NCBI RefSeq assembly: GCF_022048975.1
Contig: NZ_JAKMHX010000017.1
Coordinates: 88,001 to 152,000, forward strand
Source of the DNA: Sporosarcina cyprini
GTDB lineage: Bacteria; Bacillota; Bacilli; Bacillales_A; Planococcaceae
Direction: 5' to 3'
DNA length: 64,000 nucleotides
Of this stretch, positions 7,668-16,614 are shown in pieces. Numbering within the stretch: position 1 is the first letter of the stretch; the number at the start of each line of letters is the position of its first letter. The notes beneath the pieces are model-generated. The model worked only from the letters and a program-made list of their open reading frames with translations. It did not search any database and was not told where the DNA came from. The translations under genes were made by a program, and so were the position numbers.

Positions 7668-8786
7668 TTGAATAGTCAAAATTATAAATTAGCAGTCAAC
7701 CTAAGACATGAACTACACCAACATCCTGAGCTGTCTAACGAAGAAGTCTGGACAAAGCAGCATTTAATAGATTTTTTGCAAACGCATACATCCAATCTTG
7801 AAATTATTGATAAAGGTACTTGGTTTTATGCCATCTATCGTGCAGGAGAAGATAAACCGAATATTGCGTTCCGTGCTGATTTTGATGCCCTGCCAATGGA
7901 CGAGGTGATCGATGTGCCGTGGGCATCCAAATTCCCGGGCAAAGCGCATAAGTGCGGTCATGACGGCCACTCTGCGACACTTGCAGGGTTTGCGCTCGAG
8001 GTAGATCAATTAGGTGCGGATAAAAACATCTTCTTTCTTTTCCAGCCAGCTGAAGAAACCGGTGACGGAGCGATTCAATGCGTTGACCTCATCAAGGATC
8101 ACCAAATTGATGAGATTTTCGCCTATCACAATATGAGCGGTCTTCCTTACAAAACAGTCGCTCTGAAGGACGGCACTCAATTTTGCGCATCCAAAGGCAT
8201 GACGATCCATATGGAGGGCACACCGGCCCATGCCAGCCAGCCTGAAACAGGGATCAATCCTTCGTTCGCCATTGCAGCGATTGTGAATGAAATTCCGAAG
8301 TTCATTGCGGAAGATAAAAACAAAGGCCTTGTCCTTTGCACGATTGTTCAAATTGATGTTGGCGAGAAGGCATTCGGCATTGCCGCTTCAAAAGGCGACC
8401 TTCGCATGACGATCCGTGCTCTGTACGAAGAGGAACTGGATCAACTCCAAGAGAACTTGGAAACGTTTGCGAAGGAACAAGCGGAGCAGTACGGCTTGCG
8501 TGTCAGCTTCTCGTATAATGATGAGTTCCCAGAAACAGCGAACCATAAAGAAAGCGCAGACAAAATGCGCCAAGCGGCAACGGATAAAGGAATGGCATTG
8601 CTTGAATTGGAAGAAGCGTTCCGCGGTTCCGAAGACTATGGCCATTTTACGAAGCTGACGAAAGGTGCTTATTGCTTTATTGGCAACGGCGAAGACTATC
8701 CACATGTCCATACGCATGAATATGACTTCAGGGATGAACTGATTGAAACGGGAGTAGAACTATTTAAGGGATTAGCAGGATTGTAA
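7668..8786 (+). CDS. M20 family amidohydrolase/peptidase
   Basis: This 372-residue cytoplasmic zinc hydrolase is of the M20D amidohydrolase type, which cleaves N-acyl amino acids or related amides. Visible metal and catalytic motifs are RADFDALPM, KCGHDGHSA, PAEETGDGA, the lid-domain GTPAHASQP and a C-terminal GSEDYGHF. It starts at TTG 7668 with AGGGGATG seven bases upstream. It is first in an operon with a YfcC-type transporter (33 bp downstream) and a second M20 enzyme. The order suggests uptake and hydrolysis of an acylated or peptide-like substrate; the substrate is unknown. Confidence 0.9.
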   Translation: MNSQNYKLAVNLRHELHQHPELSNEEVWTKQHLIDFLQTHTSNLEIIDKGTWFYAIYRAGEDKPNIAFRADFDALPMDEVIDVPWASKFPGKAHKCGHDGHSATLAGFALEVDQLGADKNIFFLFQPAEETGDGAIQCVDLIKDHQIDEIFAYHNMSGLPYKTVALKDGTQFCASKGMTIHMEGTPAHASQPETGINPSFAIAAIVNEIPKFIAEDKNKGLVLCTIVQIDVGEKAFGIAASKGDLRMTIRALYEEELDQLQENLETFAKEQAEQYGLRVSFSYNDEFPETANHKESADKMRQAATDKGMALLELEEAFRGSEDYGHFTKLTKGAYCFIGNGEDYPHVHTHEYDFRDELIETGVELFKGLAGL

Positions 8787-8819
8787 AACATATAGACTGA
8801 GGAATCGGGAGGAAATGAC

Positions 8820-10232
8820 ATGTCAAAGAAAGAGAAACCAAAGGGGATCAATTTCCCGCACGTTTATATTATGTTTCTACTCGTTATGTTGTTAGTCGTG
8901 GCGCTTTCCTGGATCGTGCCAAGCGGCCAATATGAACGTGTGGTTGACCCTGAAACAGGGATCACGAAATTGAATACAGAAGTGTTCAACTATGTCGATA
9001 CCGAAAAACCGATCGGCTTCATGGACTTTTTCGCCGCCTTGCATAAAGGGGTCGTCCAGTCCGCTGACATTATCGTCATGTTGCTATTTGCGAGCGGCGC
9101 GCTCTACATCCTTGAAAAATCCGGAGCGATCGCAGCCGGTATTCATAAATTGCTGCGCATTGCCGGCGGAAAAGAAAAGCTGATCATCTTTGCCTTACTC
9201 ACGCTGTTTACCATTATGGGGACAATTGGATTTGGTGAAGGCGGCATTCCGTTCATCCCGTTAGCGATGGCTGTCGTTATGGGAATGGGCTATGACCGGA
9301 TTACTGCATTCGCTACGTCCACTATCGGTCTAGCGATCGGGTTCACTGCGGGCGTCGTCAATTTTTATACGACGGGCGTCAGTCAATCGATTGTCGGTTT
9401 GCCGATCTACTCTGGTCTTGGTTTCCGGATCATTTCATTGATCGTTTTCCTAGCTATCTCAGTCATTTACATTTTGCGCTATGCGAATAAAACCAAAGCA
9501 GATCCTACGAAGAGTATTGTTTTTGAGGAATATAAAGCACAACTGGAAAATACGAAAACTGCCGAGTATGAAGAAGAAGAATTCACTTGGTCCAGAAAGC
9601 TTGCCCTGCTCGGATTAGTCGCTGTGCTTGTCGGCAGTGCATTTGGCGCCATCAAGCTTGGCTGGGGCATGCCGGAACTGTCTGCTGTGTATGCCATCTA
9701 TGCGGTTTTCCTCGTCATCATCTTGCGTTTGAATCCGAGTGAAGCGGCTGAAACATTCGGAACAGGGGCGGCAAGGCTCCTTCCAACAGGGCTTGCGATT
9801 GGGTTTGCCCGCTCTGTCATGATTTTGATGGATCAGGCACGAATCATCGACACGGCCGTCCATTCTTTGTCGGGATTACTAAGCAATACAGGATCTATCA
9901 TTACATTGCTCGTCCTTTTCATCGTCGTCATCTTCTTCAATTTCTTTGTCGTTTCGGGCAGCGGCAAGGCGATGATTTTAATGCCGATCATGGGGCCACT
10001 AGGGAAAATCCTCGGCATCAATCAGCAGGTAATGGTCGTTGTATATCAATTCGGAGACGGGTTCACGAACTACTTATGGCCGACGTCAGGCGGATTGATG
10101 GCAGCACTCGGCATGTCCAATGTTAATTACGCCGACTGGGTGAAGTTTTCATTGAAGCTCTTCCTGCTTCTGCATTTCGCTGCTTTTATATTAATCATCA
10201 TTGCGAATTATATCGGACTCGGGCCAGCGTAA
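8820..10232 (+). CDS. YfcC family transporter
   Basis: This 470-residue membrane protein has about 12 hydrophobic segments, starting at residues 15-33, and a large glycine-rich conserved core (MGTIGFGEGGIPFIPL, residues 132-150; NFFVVSGSGKAMILMP, residues 377-392) typical of the YfcC/DcuC-like family within the IT superfamily. An acidic cytoplasmic loop (residues 225-260) splits it into two halves. A GGGAGG site precedes ATG 8820. Family members are predicted carboxylate, amino acid or peptide permeases. Location between two M20 amidohydrolases points to import of their substrate or exchange of their product. Confidence 0.88.
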   Translation: MSKKEKPKGINFPHVYIMFLLVMLLVVALSWIVPSGQYERVVDPETGITKLNTEVFNYVDTEKPIGFMDFFAALHKGVVQSADIIVMLLFASGALYILEKSGAIAAGIHKLLRIAGGKEKLIIFALLTLFTIMGTIGFGEGGIPFIPLAMAVVMGMGYDRITAFATSTIGLAIGFTAGVVNFYTTGVSQSIVGLPIYSGLGFRIISLIVFLAISVIYILRYANKTKADPTKSIVFEEYKAQLENTKTAEYEEEEFTWSRKLALLGLVAVLVGSAFGAIKLGWGMPELSAVYAIYAVFLVIILRLNPSEAAETFGTGAARLLPTGLAIGFARSVMILMDQARIIDTAVHSLSGLLSNTGSIITLLVLFIVVIFFNFFVVSGSGKAMILMPIMGPLGKILGINQQVMVVVYQFGDGFTNYLWPTSGGLMAALGMSNVNYADWVKFSLKLFLLLHFAAFILIIIANYIGLGPA

Positions 10233-10304
10233 CGGTTGCGGCTCCAATCAAACGAATTACTATCACTAGCTCATTGAATTAGCTAAAAATAAGGGGATGT
10301 CGAC

Positions 10305-11528
10305 ATGATCAATCTATTTGAAGAATCGAAGGCATACGAAGAACAAATCATTCAGGATCGCCGCTATTTACATCAGCATCCTGAGATCGGATTTGATTTG
10401 CCGAATACCCAAAAGTATATCCAGCAACGGCTAGATGAAATGGGCATCGCCTATAAGCAGTGCGGGAAAGTGCCGCCTGAAGTACGAAAGAAATATGCAA
10501 GAGCCGGTTTTGCAGAACAGGATCAATGTACGGGCGTCGTCGCAACGATTGGACAAGGTTCCCCTTGCATTCTTCTCCGTGCGGACATGGACGCGTTGCC
10601 GATTCATGAGGAAGTGGAGTCGGAATTTAAATCCGCAGTGGATGGCCGGATGCACGCTTGCGGTCACGACTCCCACGTGGCCATGTTGCTCGGAGCGGCC
10701 CAGCTGCTGAAAAACCACGAGGCTGAACTACAAGGAACGGTCAAATTATTTTTCCAGCCCGGCGAAGAATGGGGCTACGGTTCGAAACTAATGATCGATG
10801 ACGGAGCATTGGAAAATCCGAAAGTGGATGCGGCATTCGGCATTCACATCATGCCCGATCAGGAAGCCGGCACACTGTCGGTTACCAAAGGAACATTATC
10901 ACAAGCAATGGATACGTATATTGTCGATATCCAAGGCTACGGCGGACACAGCTCGCAGCCGCATAAGACGATTGATGCGAATATGATCATGAATCAACTT
11001 TATACAAGCTTGAATCTATTGATGACCCGTGAAGCCGATCCGAGCCAAAGCGTGACGTTCTCCGTCGGTTCCATGAGCGGCGGCACTGTGACGAATGTCA
11101 TTCCGGACAAGGCAGTGCTTAGCGGCAATATGCGGAGCTATGATCAGAAGACGCGTGATCACCTCTGTGTACGCATTCCAGAAATGATCGACCATGTCGT
11201 CAAAGCATGGCGCGGTGAATACAGCACGACGGAATTCCATACGCCGACAACATACAATGACCCCGAGTTCGTGGACGCTATCACTCCGTTCCTGGAGCAA
11301 GTGGTAGGAACAGAAAACCTGGTGGATCTAGGGGTTCTCAGCGGCTCTGAAGATTTCTCGTACATTTCTCAAGCTGTCCCTTCTGCATTTGTCATATTAG
11401 GGACAGGCAAAGAAGGCGAAGCGCCGGTTCATAACCCTCGGATGAAGCAAAACGAGGATATCTTTAAATACGGAGCGGCTCTGCATGCGAGTGTGGCTTT
11501 AGGCTGGCTATCGTCACAACAAAAGTAA
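10305..11528 (+). CDS. M20 family amidohydrolase (second copy)
   Basis: This 407-residue M20D-type hydrolase has motifs LRADMDALPIHE, HACGHDSHVAML, PGEEWGYGSK, GGHSSQPH and SGSEDFSYI, giving a complete metal-binding set. It is related to but clearly distinct from the first copy, having an insert after residue 45 with a Cys-containing segment, so it is not a recent duplication. AGGGGATG precedes ATG 10305. It ends the operon, followed by a strong terminator. Two non-identical enzymes flanking one transporter suggest sequential or alternative substrates. Confidence 0.9.
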   Translation: MINLFEESKAYEEQIIQDRRYLHQHPEIGFDLPNTQKYIQQRLDEMGIAYKQCGKVPPEVRKKYARAGFAEQDQCTGVVATIGQGSPCILLRADMDALPIHEEVESEFKSAVDGRMHACGHDSHVAMLLGAAQLLKNHEAELQGTVKLFFQPGEEWGYGSKLMIDDGALENPKVDAAFGIHIMPDQEAGTLSVTKGTLSQAMDTYIVDIQGYGGHSSQPHKTIDANMIMNQLYTSLNLLMTREADPSQSVTFSVGSMSGGTVTNVIPDKAVLSGNMRSYDQKTRDHLCVRIPEMIDHVVKAWRGEYSTTEFHTPTTYNDPEFVDAITPFLEQVVGTENLVDLGVLSGSEDFSYISQAVPSAFVILGTGKEGEAPVHNPRMKQNEDIFKYGAALHASVALGWLSSQQK

Positions 11529-11549
11529 ATCTAGAAAGTCGATATGATG

Positions 11550-11595
11550 ACGGAACCCAATTCCTTTTTGCACGGTAATTGGGTTCCGTTTTATT
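11550..11595 (+). terminator. Terminator of the M20-YfcC operon
   Basis: ACGGAACCCAATT (11550-11562) and AATTGGGTTCCGT (11577-11589) form a perfect 13-bp stem with a 14-base loop, followed by TTTATT. Confidence 0.88.
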
Positions 11596-11901
11596 CTTTC
11601 CTATGCTGAGGGAGCATATTTCCTCTGTAAGTCGTTATATCTTATAATGAAAAGTAGAAACCAATACACTTGGCATCAGGTAGGAGCGGCGTCAGCATAA
11701 TACGCTGCCATTTCATCGAACATTAATTGATTCCTATACGGAGAAGGCCGCGGCAAATGATCGTTTGTTTGTATAGCTAGTAACTTATAGGCGTAAAATG
11801 AAAGTACGATAGGTGAGGCGTTTTTAATTAAAGCGCCACGATACGACCTAACAGTGTCATAGATGGAAAATTACTATGAGATACGAGGGATATACATAAC
11901 T
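11596..11901 (+). other. Intergenic stretch, no gene recognised
   Basis: About 300 bp precede the AI-2E family gene. A TATAAT-like box near 11642 and several imperfect short dyads (for example around 11690-11712 and 11817-11836) are visible. No open frame with a ribosome site and no riboswitch consensus that I know is present. Confidence 0.4.
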
Positions 11902-12945
11902 ATGGATGCGATCATTGAGCTATTTCGAAAAAAAGAAGTAAAGCGCTTCGTCATTTTCATCATGATCATCATACTGCTCTACAGTGTTCGAAGTATGATG
12001 AATCTCATTTTGCTGACTTTCATTTTCACATTTCTATTGAACCGGCTCGTCGAATTTACGGCCGCCCGTGTCCGACTGAATCATAAACTGATTGTCATTC
12101 TAATTTATACATTTATCGTCGGCTTGCTGACCGTGGCCATACTAAAATATTTTCCGCTCATTTCGTTTGAAATTAGTCAGTTGGTCACGCAAATCACGTT
12201 TTTCTTTACGCACGCGCAAGGGCATCCGCTGCTCAGTAATCTGGAAGCCTTTATTTCCATCGATAAGATTAATTCGTATATCGCCAATGGGTTCTCATTT
12301 GTCGTGAAGTATTTCTCGGATATTAGTAAAATCAGTATTCAAGTGATGATTGCATTGATCTTAAGCTTGTTCTTCCTGCTGGAAAAACCGCGTCTGATCG
12401 AGTTTACGAATAAATTCAAGCATAGTAAAATCGCACCCTTCTATTACGAAATCGAATTCTTCGGGAAAAAGTTTTCCCGGACATTCGGAAAAGTAATCGA
12501 AGCACAGTTCATCATTGCGCTCGTCAATACATTTTTGTCCGTCATTATTTTGACGGTTCTAGGTTACCCGCAAATCGTCGGATTGGCGATCATGATTTTC
12601 TTCCTCGGGCTCATCCCCGTCGCCGGAGTCATCATTTCCTTAATTCCTTTAACGATTATCGGCTTTACCATCGGCGGCGTCCTGACAGTCATTTATTTGA
12701 TCATTGCGGTTATGGTGATCCATGCGATTGAAGCGTACATTTTGAATCCAAAGCTCATGTCGTCCAAAACCGATCTGCCTGTCTTCTACACATTCGTCGT
12801 GCTTATTTTTTCCCAAAACTTCTTCGGCGTCTGGGGACTAATCATCGGAATCCCTGTTTTCGTCTTCCTGCTCGATATTTTGGATGTGACGAACAAGGAA
12901 ACTCAGCAAGTAAATGAAATTGCAAAAGACAAGAAGGATGTGTGA
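11902..12945 (+). CDS. AI-2E family transporter-like membrane protein
   Basis: This 347-residue protein of the AI-2E/UPF0118 (PerM) family has paired helices at the N-terminus (residues 14-50), a soluble-looking middle segment, then helices around 140-160, 200-285 and 290-325. The conserved family segment GLIPVAGVIISLIPLTIIGF lies near residue 240. Members include TqsA and Na+/H+ antiporter-like proteins; function varies. ATG 11902 is preferred because GAGGG lies upstream, though at a long 12-base spacing; ATG 11863 lacks any site. It is convergent with the anti-sigma gene and shares a terminator. Confidence 0.82.
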   Translation: MDAIIELFRKKEVKRFVIFIMIIILLYSVRSMMNLILLTFIFTFLLNRLVEFTAARVRLNHKLIVILIYTFIVGLLTVAILKYFPLISFEISQLVTQITFFFTHAQGHPLLSNLEAFISIDKINSYIANGFSFVVKYFSDISKISIQVMIALILSLFFLLEKPRLIEFTNKFKHSKIAPFYYEIEFFGKKFSRTFGKVIEAQFIIALVNTFLSVIILTVLGYPQIVGLAIMIFFLGLIPVAGVIISLIPLTIIGFTIGGVLTVIYLIIAVMVIHAIEAYILNPKLMSSKTDLPVFYTFVVLIFSQNFFGVWGLIIGIPVFVFLLDILDVTNKETQQVNEIAKDKKDV

Positions 12946-12963
12946 TATCCTTCTTGTCTTTTT
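12928..12963. terminator. Bidirectional terminator
   Basis: GACAAGAAGGAT and ATCCTTCTTGTC pair around a six-base loop that includes the AI-2E stop codon, followed by TTTTTT on the plus strand. The convergent anti-sigma gene ends just beyond. Confidence 0.85.
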
Positions 12964-12971
12964 TCATGAGA

Positions 12972-14270
12972 TTATTTGATTTGAATGCTTATATCGCCCG
13001 TTATGTAGGAAGGATAATAGGTCAATGGAAGCCGTAGTGGATTTGTGTAGGCTTCGTTTGGCATCTCAAACCCAAGTTTAATGTTGTCGTCATCCGTATA
13101 AGAAAAAGTTCCCGTTACGCTAGTGAGCTTTTTTCCTTTGGCGTCCATATATTCTGAGAAAGGATCATGGTGATACCCTGCCTCACGCTGTAATTCAATC
13201 GTAACAAGCCTTCCATTGACTGCAAGATTGCTAAATCTTTTATCCTTCGGCTGACGGATAATCTCCTTTTTATCCGTATCGATGATAATAAAAGCATCCT
13301 CCCGATCCATCGCCATCAGCTTGTTAAACTTCAAGGTCAGATGATCCGTTTGTCTAAAATAGTTACTTTGCAAGTAGTAGGTCATCACGTTGGGATTATC
13401 CGATCCTCTTGCGGTTACTCCATTTTGAATGGAAGTCCAGACTTCCCCTTTTTCATCCTCCAGGCGCAAATCTTCAAAGCCAAAAATTTTCATTGTATTC
13501 TCGGCATCATACTCCACTTCAATTGCTGTTTTGAGCGAACCGATGGTAATGGACCGTATGTGGATTTTCTGTCCCTTCACTTCTACCGTTTCGTTGATAA
13601 TATACTGTTCTTTCTTAATGGGCTTTAACTCAATTTTGAAAGGTATTTGTATCGTTTCGCTTGCCTCTTCTTCATCTTTAGAAAAAGTATATTCAATTAG
13701 TAGTTCGTCAGTTGGTATCTTTGTTTCAAATTCGAGTTCTGCTGTATGAGTTAATTCCGGATAATTGAAGCTGTAAGAGCCATTTTTAGAAATTGGGACA
13801 CCATTCTGATCTAACACTCGAACGCTGCTAAATTGTATTTGATTTGAATTTTTCTGTGCTGCGGATGAAAATATTATCAAACCATTTTCATCCGTTATAA
13901 GTCCTTCAAGTGTCACTTTAAAACTTTTAGATTCTCCGCTTACCCCTATGGCCTGATAATGTTCATTTTCTATTGCCATCTGCAAGCCTTTATTGTCTTG
14001 AATCATATCAACAATGACAGACATACCGGGAATTGAAGCGATCGCATTCGCAAATACCGGGGAGACGCGTATGGAAGTGATAAATGTTAGCATCAAGACA
14101 GCCGCCGCCACAATGGTCCATAGCCCTCGTTTCCGAACCATTTGTTTCGCTCGCTTCTCTTTCGCCCCCTGAAATCCTTTCAAGATGGCATTTTCAAGCG
14201 AAGCCTTCGGAATTTCTTGTTTCTCAATGGCTTCCTTCCACTTTTCCAAGTTCTTTTCATCCTCATGCAC
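12972..14270 (-). CDS. DUF4179 domain protein, probable anti-sigma factor
   Basis: This 432-residue type II membrane protein has a cytoplasmic N-terminal region of about 50 residues, one membrane helix (WTIVAAAVLMLTFITSI) and a long extracytoplasmic part that opens with the DUF4179 segment (SPVFANAIASIPGMSVIVDMI). This is the anti-sigma architecture found next to ECF sigma genes. GTG 14270 is chosen because GGGAGAGG lies six bases upstream. Its start overlaps the last eight bases of the sigma gene, implying translational coupling and matched stoichiometry. The signal sensed is unknown. Confidence 0.85.
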   Translation of the reverse strand: MHEDEKNLEKWKEAIEKQEIPKASLENAILKGFQGAKEKRAKQMVRKRGLWTIVAAAVLMLTFITSIRVSPVFANAIASIPGMSVIVDMIQDNKGLQMAIENEHYQAIGVSGESKSFKVTLEGLITDENGLIIFSSAAQKNSNQIQFSSVRVLDQNGVPISKNGSYSFNYPELTHTAELEFETKIPTDELLIEYTFSKDEEEASETIQIPFKIELKPIKKEQYIINETVEVKGQKIHIRSITIGSLKTAIEVEYDAENTMKIFGFEDLRLEDEKGEVWTSIQNGVTARGSDNPNVMTYYLQSNYFRQTDHLTLKFNKLMAMDREDAFIIIDTDKKEIIRQPKDKRFSNLAVNGRLVTIELQREAGYHHDPFSEYMDAKGKKLTSVTGTFSYTDDDNIKLGFEMPNEAYTNPLRLPLTYYPSYITGDISIQIK

Positions 14271-14784
14271 GGCGTTCCTCTCCCCTCTCTTCAAAAAATG
14301 ACCGCAGCGATTTTATCGCCTTATACAATCTCGTTTTTACGGTGCCTTCCGGCGTCATTGTCATATCCGCTATATCTTTGATTTTAATATCGTGCAAATA
14401 CTTCATATGGACCAATTGGCGATCCTTCTCGGATAGATGGTTCAAGGCCTCTTCTACTTCCAGATAGGTGAAATCGTCACTGATTCCTTTTCCTTCTATA
14501 ACATCTTCGTCGGAGACAAAGCGTTTCTTCTTTTGGATAACATCATGGCAGTAATTCATCATAATCCGAATGAGCCACGTCTTCACATACTCTGGCATGC
14601 GCAGCGTGCTGATTTTCTCATAGGCACGAAACGTCACTTCCTGGACGGCTTCCAATGCTTCCTCCTCACTTTTCAAATAAGCGAGCGCTGTCCGATAAAG
14701 CGCCTCCTGATGCAAAAACATCAACTGCAAAAAGGCTTCATCATCCCCACGGATCGCTTGCTTTGCAAGTTCCATCTCTGTCAA
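14263..14784 (-). CDS. ECF-type RNA polymerase sigma factor
   Basis: This 173-residue sigma factor has region 2 (residues 10-90, with YLKSEEEALEAVQEVTFRAYEKI and the -10-binding TWLIRIMMNYCHD) and region 4 (residues 110-165, with LSEKDRQLVHMKYLHDIKIKDIADM and the recognition helix PEGTVKTRLYKAIKSLR). It starts at TTG 14784 after GGGGGTGG. The downstream overlapping gene encodes its probable anti-sigma. A TGAAAC hexamer lies upstream on the same strand, but no CGTC-like -10 sits at the usual 16-bp spacing, so autoregulation is not demonstrated. Confidence 0.92.
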   Translation of the reverse strand: MTEMELAKQAIRGDDEAFLQLMFLHQEALYRTALAYLKSEEEALEAVQEVTFRAYEKISTLRMPEYVKTWLIRIMMNYCHDVIQKKKRFVSDEDVIEGKGISDDFTYLEVEEALNHLSEKDRQLVHMKYLHDIKIKDIADMTMTPEGTVKTRLYKAIKSLRSFFEERGEERRA

Positions 14785-14842
14785 TTTCCCACCCCCGACT
14801 TCCCCACTTATACATTAGACCCCTTATCCGCAAAAAAGTTTT

Positions 14843-14858
14843 TGTTTCACGGGAAACA
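14843..14858. promoter_or_regulatory. parS-like 16-mer (one mismatch)
   Basis: TGTTTCACGGGAAACA differs from the parS consensus TGTTTCACGTGAAACA at one central base. Its right half carries the C found at the specificity position of Noc sites, so it is a parS/NBS hybrid. It lies just upstream of the sigma gene. Confidence 0.4.
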
Positions 14859-14901
14859 TTTTGAAAAGATTTTACCGATGAAGACACTTACGGACTTTCA
14901 A

Positions 14902-14938
14902 TAAAAAAGGCAAACGGAGTTGTTTTTCCGCTTGCCTG
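14902..14938 (-). terminator. Terminator of the cyclophilin gene
   Basis: On the minus strand GGCAAGCGG pairs with CCGTTTGCC (two G-T pairs) around a 10-base loop, followed by TTTTTT. Confidence 0.75.
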
Positions 14939-15002
14939 TGTTTTATTCGGGCTAATCAATTCTTGTATCATGTATTGAGCAGATGCTCGCGCTCGATCGA
15001 TT

Positions 15003-15671
15003 TTATTTTAGCACGTCAGGTGCTGGATAATCATAGCCCTTCGTATCCACTTCAATTGTCTTTATTTGTTGATCTTCCAGCGGCTTGTCGTTTGCATCAC
15101 GTTCCGCAGCAACGATTGCATCTACAGTTTCCATGCCTTCCAACACTTTTCCGAACGCAGCATACTCTCCATCCAGGCTTGGTGCATCTTCCACCATAAT
15201 AAAGAATTGGGAACCTGCCGTATCGGGTTCCATCGTTCGTGCCATCGAGATGACGCCTCGCTCATGTTTCAACTCATTCTCAAATCCATTATTCGTAAAT
15301 TCCCCAGCAATTGAATAGTCGGGCCCGCCCGATCCGTTTCCAGCAGGGTCTCCCCCTTGAATCATAAAGCCAGGAATGACGCGATGAAAAATGAGACCGT
15401 CGTAAAAGCCGTCTTGAATTAATGAAATAAAATTGGCTACCGTATTCGGAGCAACTGCAGGCTCCAGTTCAATCACAATCTTTTCGTCGTTGCTCATCGT
15501 AATGGTCACAATCGGATTTTCCTTCACATCTGCCGGATAATCTTTTGCCTCACTTGCATCCTTTGTCGTATCTTCCTTTTCCTTAGATGTGCCACAGCCT
15601 GTCAATACAAAAACGATTGCTAACAAACTAAACAACAAACTACATGCTTTAGTACGTGTTCTCATAATCAT
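15003..15671 (-). CDS. Cyclophilin-type peptidylprolyl isomerase lipoprotein
   Basis: This 222-residue protein catalyses cis-trans isomerisation of proline peptide bonds and would act outside the cell, anchored by lipid. A lipoprotein signal peptide ends in the lipobox LTGC near residue 26, followed by an acidic, Lys-rich linker. The cyclophilin domain (residues 50-215) shows FHRVIPGFMIQGGDP, GSQFFIMV and AAFGKVLEGM, with the catalytic Arg in FHRVI. ATG 15671 has AGGAG five bases upstream; ATG 15665 is also possible. It is monocistronic with its own terminator. Confidence 0.92.
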   Translation of the reverse strand: MIMRTRTKACSLLFSLLAIVFVLTGCGTSKEKEDTTKDASEAKDYPADVKENPIVTITMSNDEKIVIELEPAVAPNTVANFISLIQDGFYDGLIFHRVIPGFMIQGGDPAGNGSGGPDYSIAGEFTNNGFENELKHERGVISMARTMEPDTAGSQFFIMVEDAPSLDGEYAAFGKVLEGMETVDAIVAAERDANDKPLEDQQIKTIEVDTKGYDYPAPDVLK

Positions 15672-15758
15672 TCCCACTCCTCTATGTATTCAGCTTCTAC
15701 TCTAATAGTACAAAATGTTTGATGTAGAACACAACAGACAGAGGTGAATGTCTTTCAT

Positions 15759-16466
15759 TCATTTCAAAAACGATAGATACCAAGCCATAAACCCAAACGC
15801 AACGCAGGCAATGACAACAGTATACATAGGGGAGGATCGCCGAATAGATTCCGGGAGAATTTCCTTCATCGTAATCATATATATTGTGCCGACAGTCAAG
15901 CTGATGAGAAACGCCCAAACCACATGATGCTGCGCACCGATCAGCTGGCCAATATATGCCCCTGCGGCGACTGGCAAGGCAATGAATACGGAGAGTATGC
16001 AGAGTGAAAAGAAGCGGAGACCGGCGATGCAGAGCGGGGTAAATAAAACCATACCCTCCGGAATATTATGCAGCAGCATCGCTTGCCACAGAGCAACGCC
16101 CACATCCGTGTGCTCACTCGTCCCCAGAACGACCCCCATCGGGAAATTATGCAGAGAAATGACTAAAGCGAGAAAGATTCCGGTGTTCCTTCCATGATCC
16201 TTTCGGGAATGGCTCGGAAGGCAACGATGCATCCATGTAAATAGAAGAACCCCTACGCTAAAACCAACTGAAAAGATAATCCAATTTCCCAGTTCTATCG
16301 CTTCCGGGACAATCTCGATGCTGACCAATCCAAGAAGCAGGCCCGTACAAACCGCATACACCGTACCAATGCTACGCTTGAAGCGATGAATGAACGATGC
16401 AAGCCCGCCGCCTAAACCAATTCCCAAACAAGTCGACATGAACCCGATCACCCATATATGCCCCAA
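15759..16466 (-). CDS. ZIP family metal transporter
   Basis: This protein of about 235 residues has eight hydrophobic helices and the ZIP metal-path motifs HNFPMG (helix IV) and HNIPEGM (helix V), so it most likely imports zinc or another divalent cation. The usual His-rich cytoplasmic loop is replaced by a short segment (CLPSHSRKDHGR). The start is uncertain: the frame is open to GTG 16550, which has no usable ribosome site, whereas TTG 16466 has AAGGA seven bases upstream and begins directly before the first helix. No metal-regulator site was recognised. Confidence 0.85.
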   Translation of the reverse strand: MGHIWVIGFMSTCLGIGLGGGLASFIHRFKRSIGTVYAVCTGLLLGLVSIEIVPEAIELGNWIIFSVGFSVGVLLFTWMHRCLPSHSRKDHGRNTGIFLALVISLHNFPMGVVLGTSEHTDVGVALWQAMLLHNIPEGMVLFTPLCIAGLRFFSLCILSVFIALPVAAGAYIGQLIGAQHHVVWAFLISLTVGTIYMITMKEILPESIRRSSPMYTVVIACVAFGFMAWYLSFLK

Positions 16467-16614
16467 GCCACCATCCTTCACTGATTTGTTTCTATGGTTA
16501 TATGGGACAGGGCGAGCAATTATTCTTAGAAATTTATTCGAAAACGACACTCCTAACTAATTGTCCAAGCACTCCTTACTGCTTTGCATACTCTGATAAA
16601 AAAGGAGTGACATG

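Noticed and set aside
8010..8351. Opposite-strand open frames within the M20, YfcC and gyrase genes
   Set aside because: They lack ribosome sites and family resemblance and lie fully within well-identified genes.
11647..11900. Riboswitch or small RNA upstream of the AI-2E family gene
   Set aside because: Several short dyads are present but none matches a riboswitch class I know, and no coherent multi-stem fold could be drawn by eye.
14820..14858. ECF-type autoregulated promoter before the sigma gene
   Set aside because: A TGAAAC element is present, but no CGTC-like -10 lies 16-17 bp downstream.
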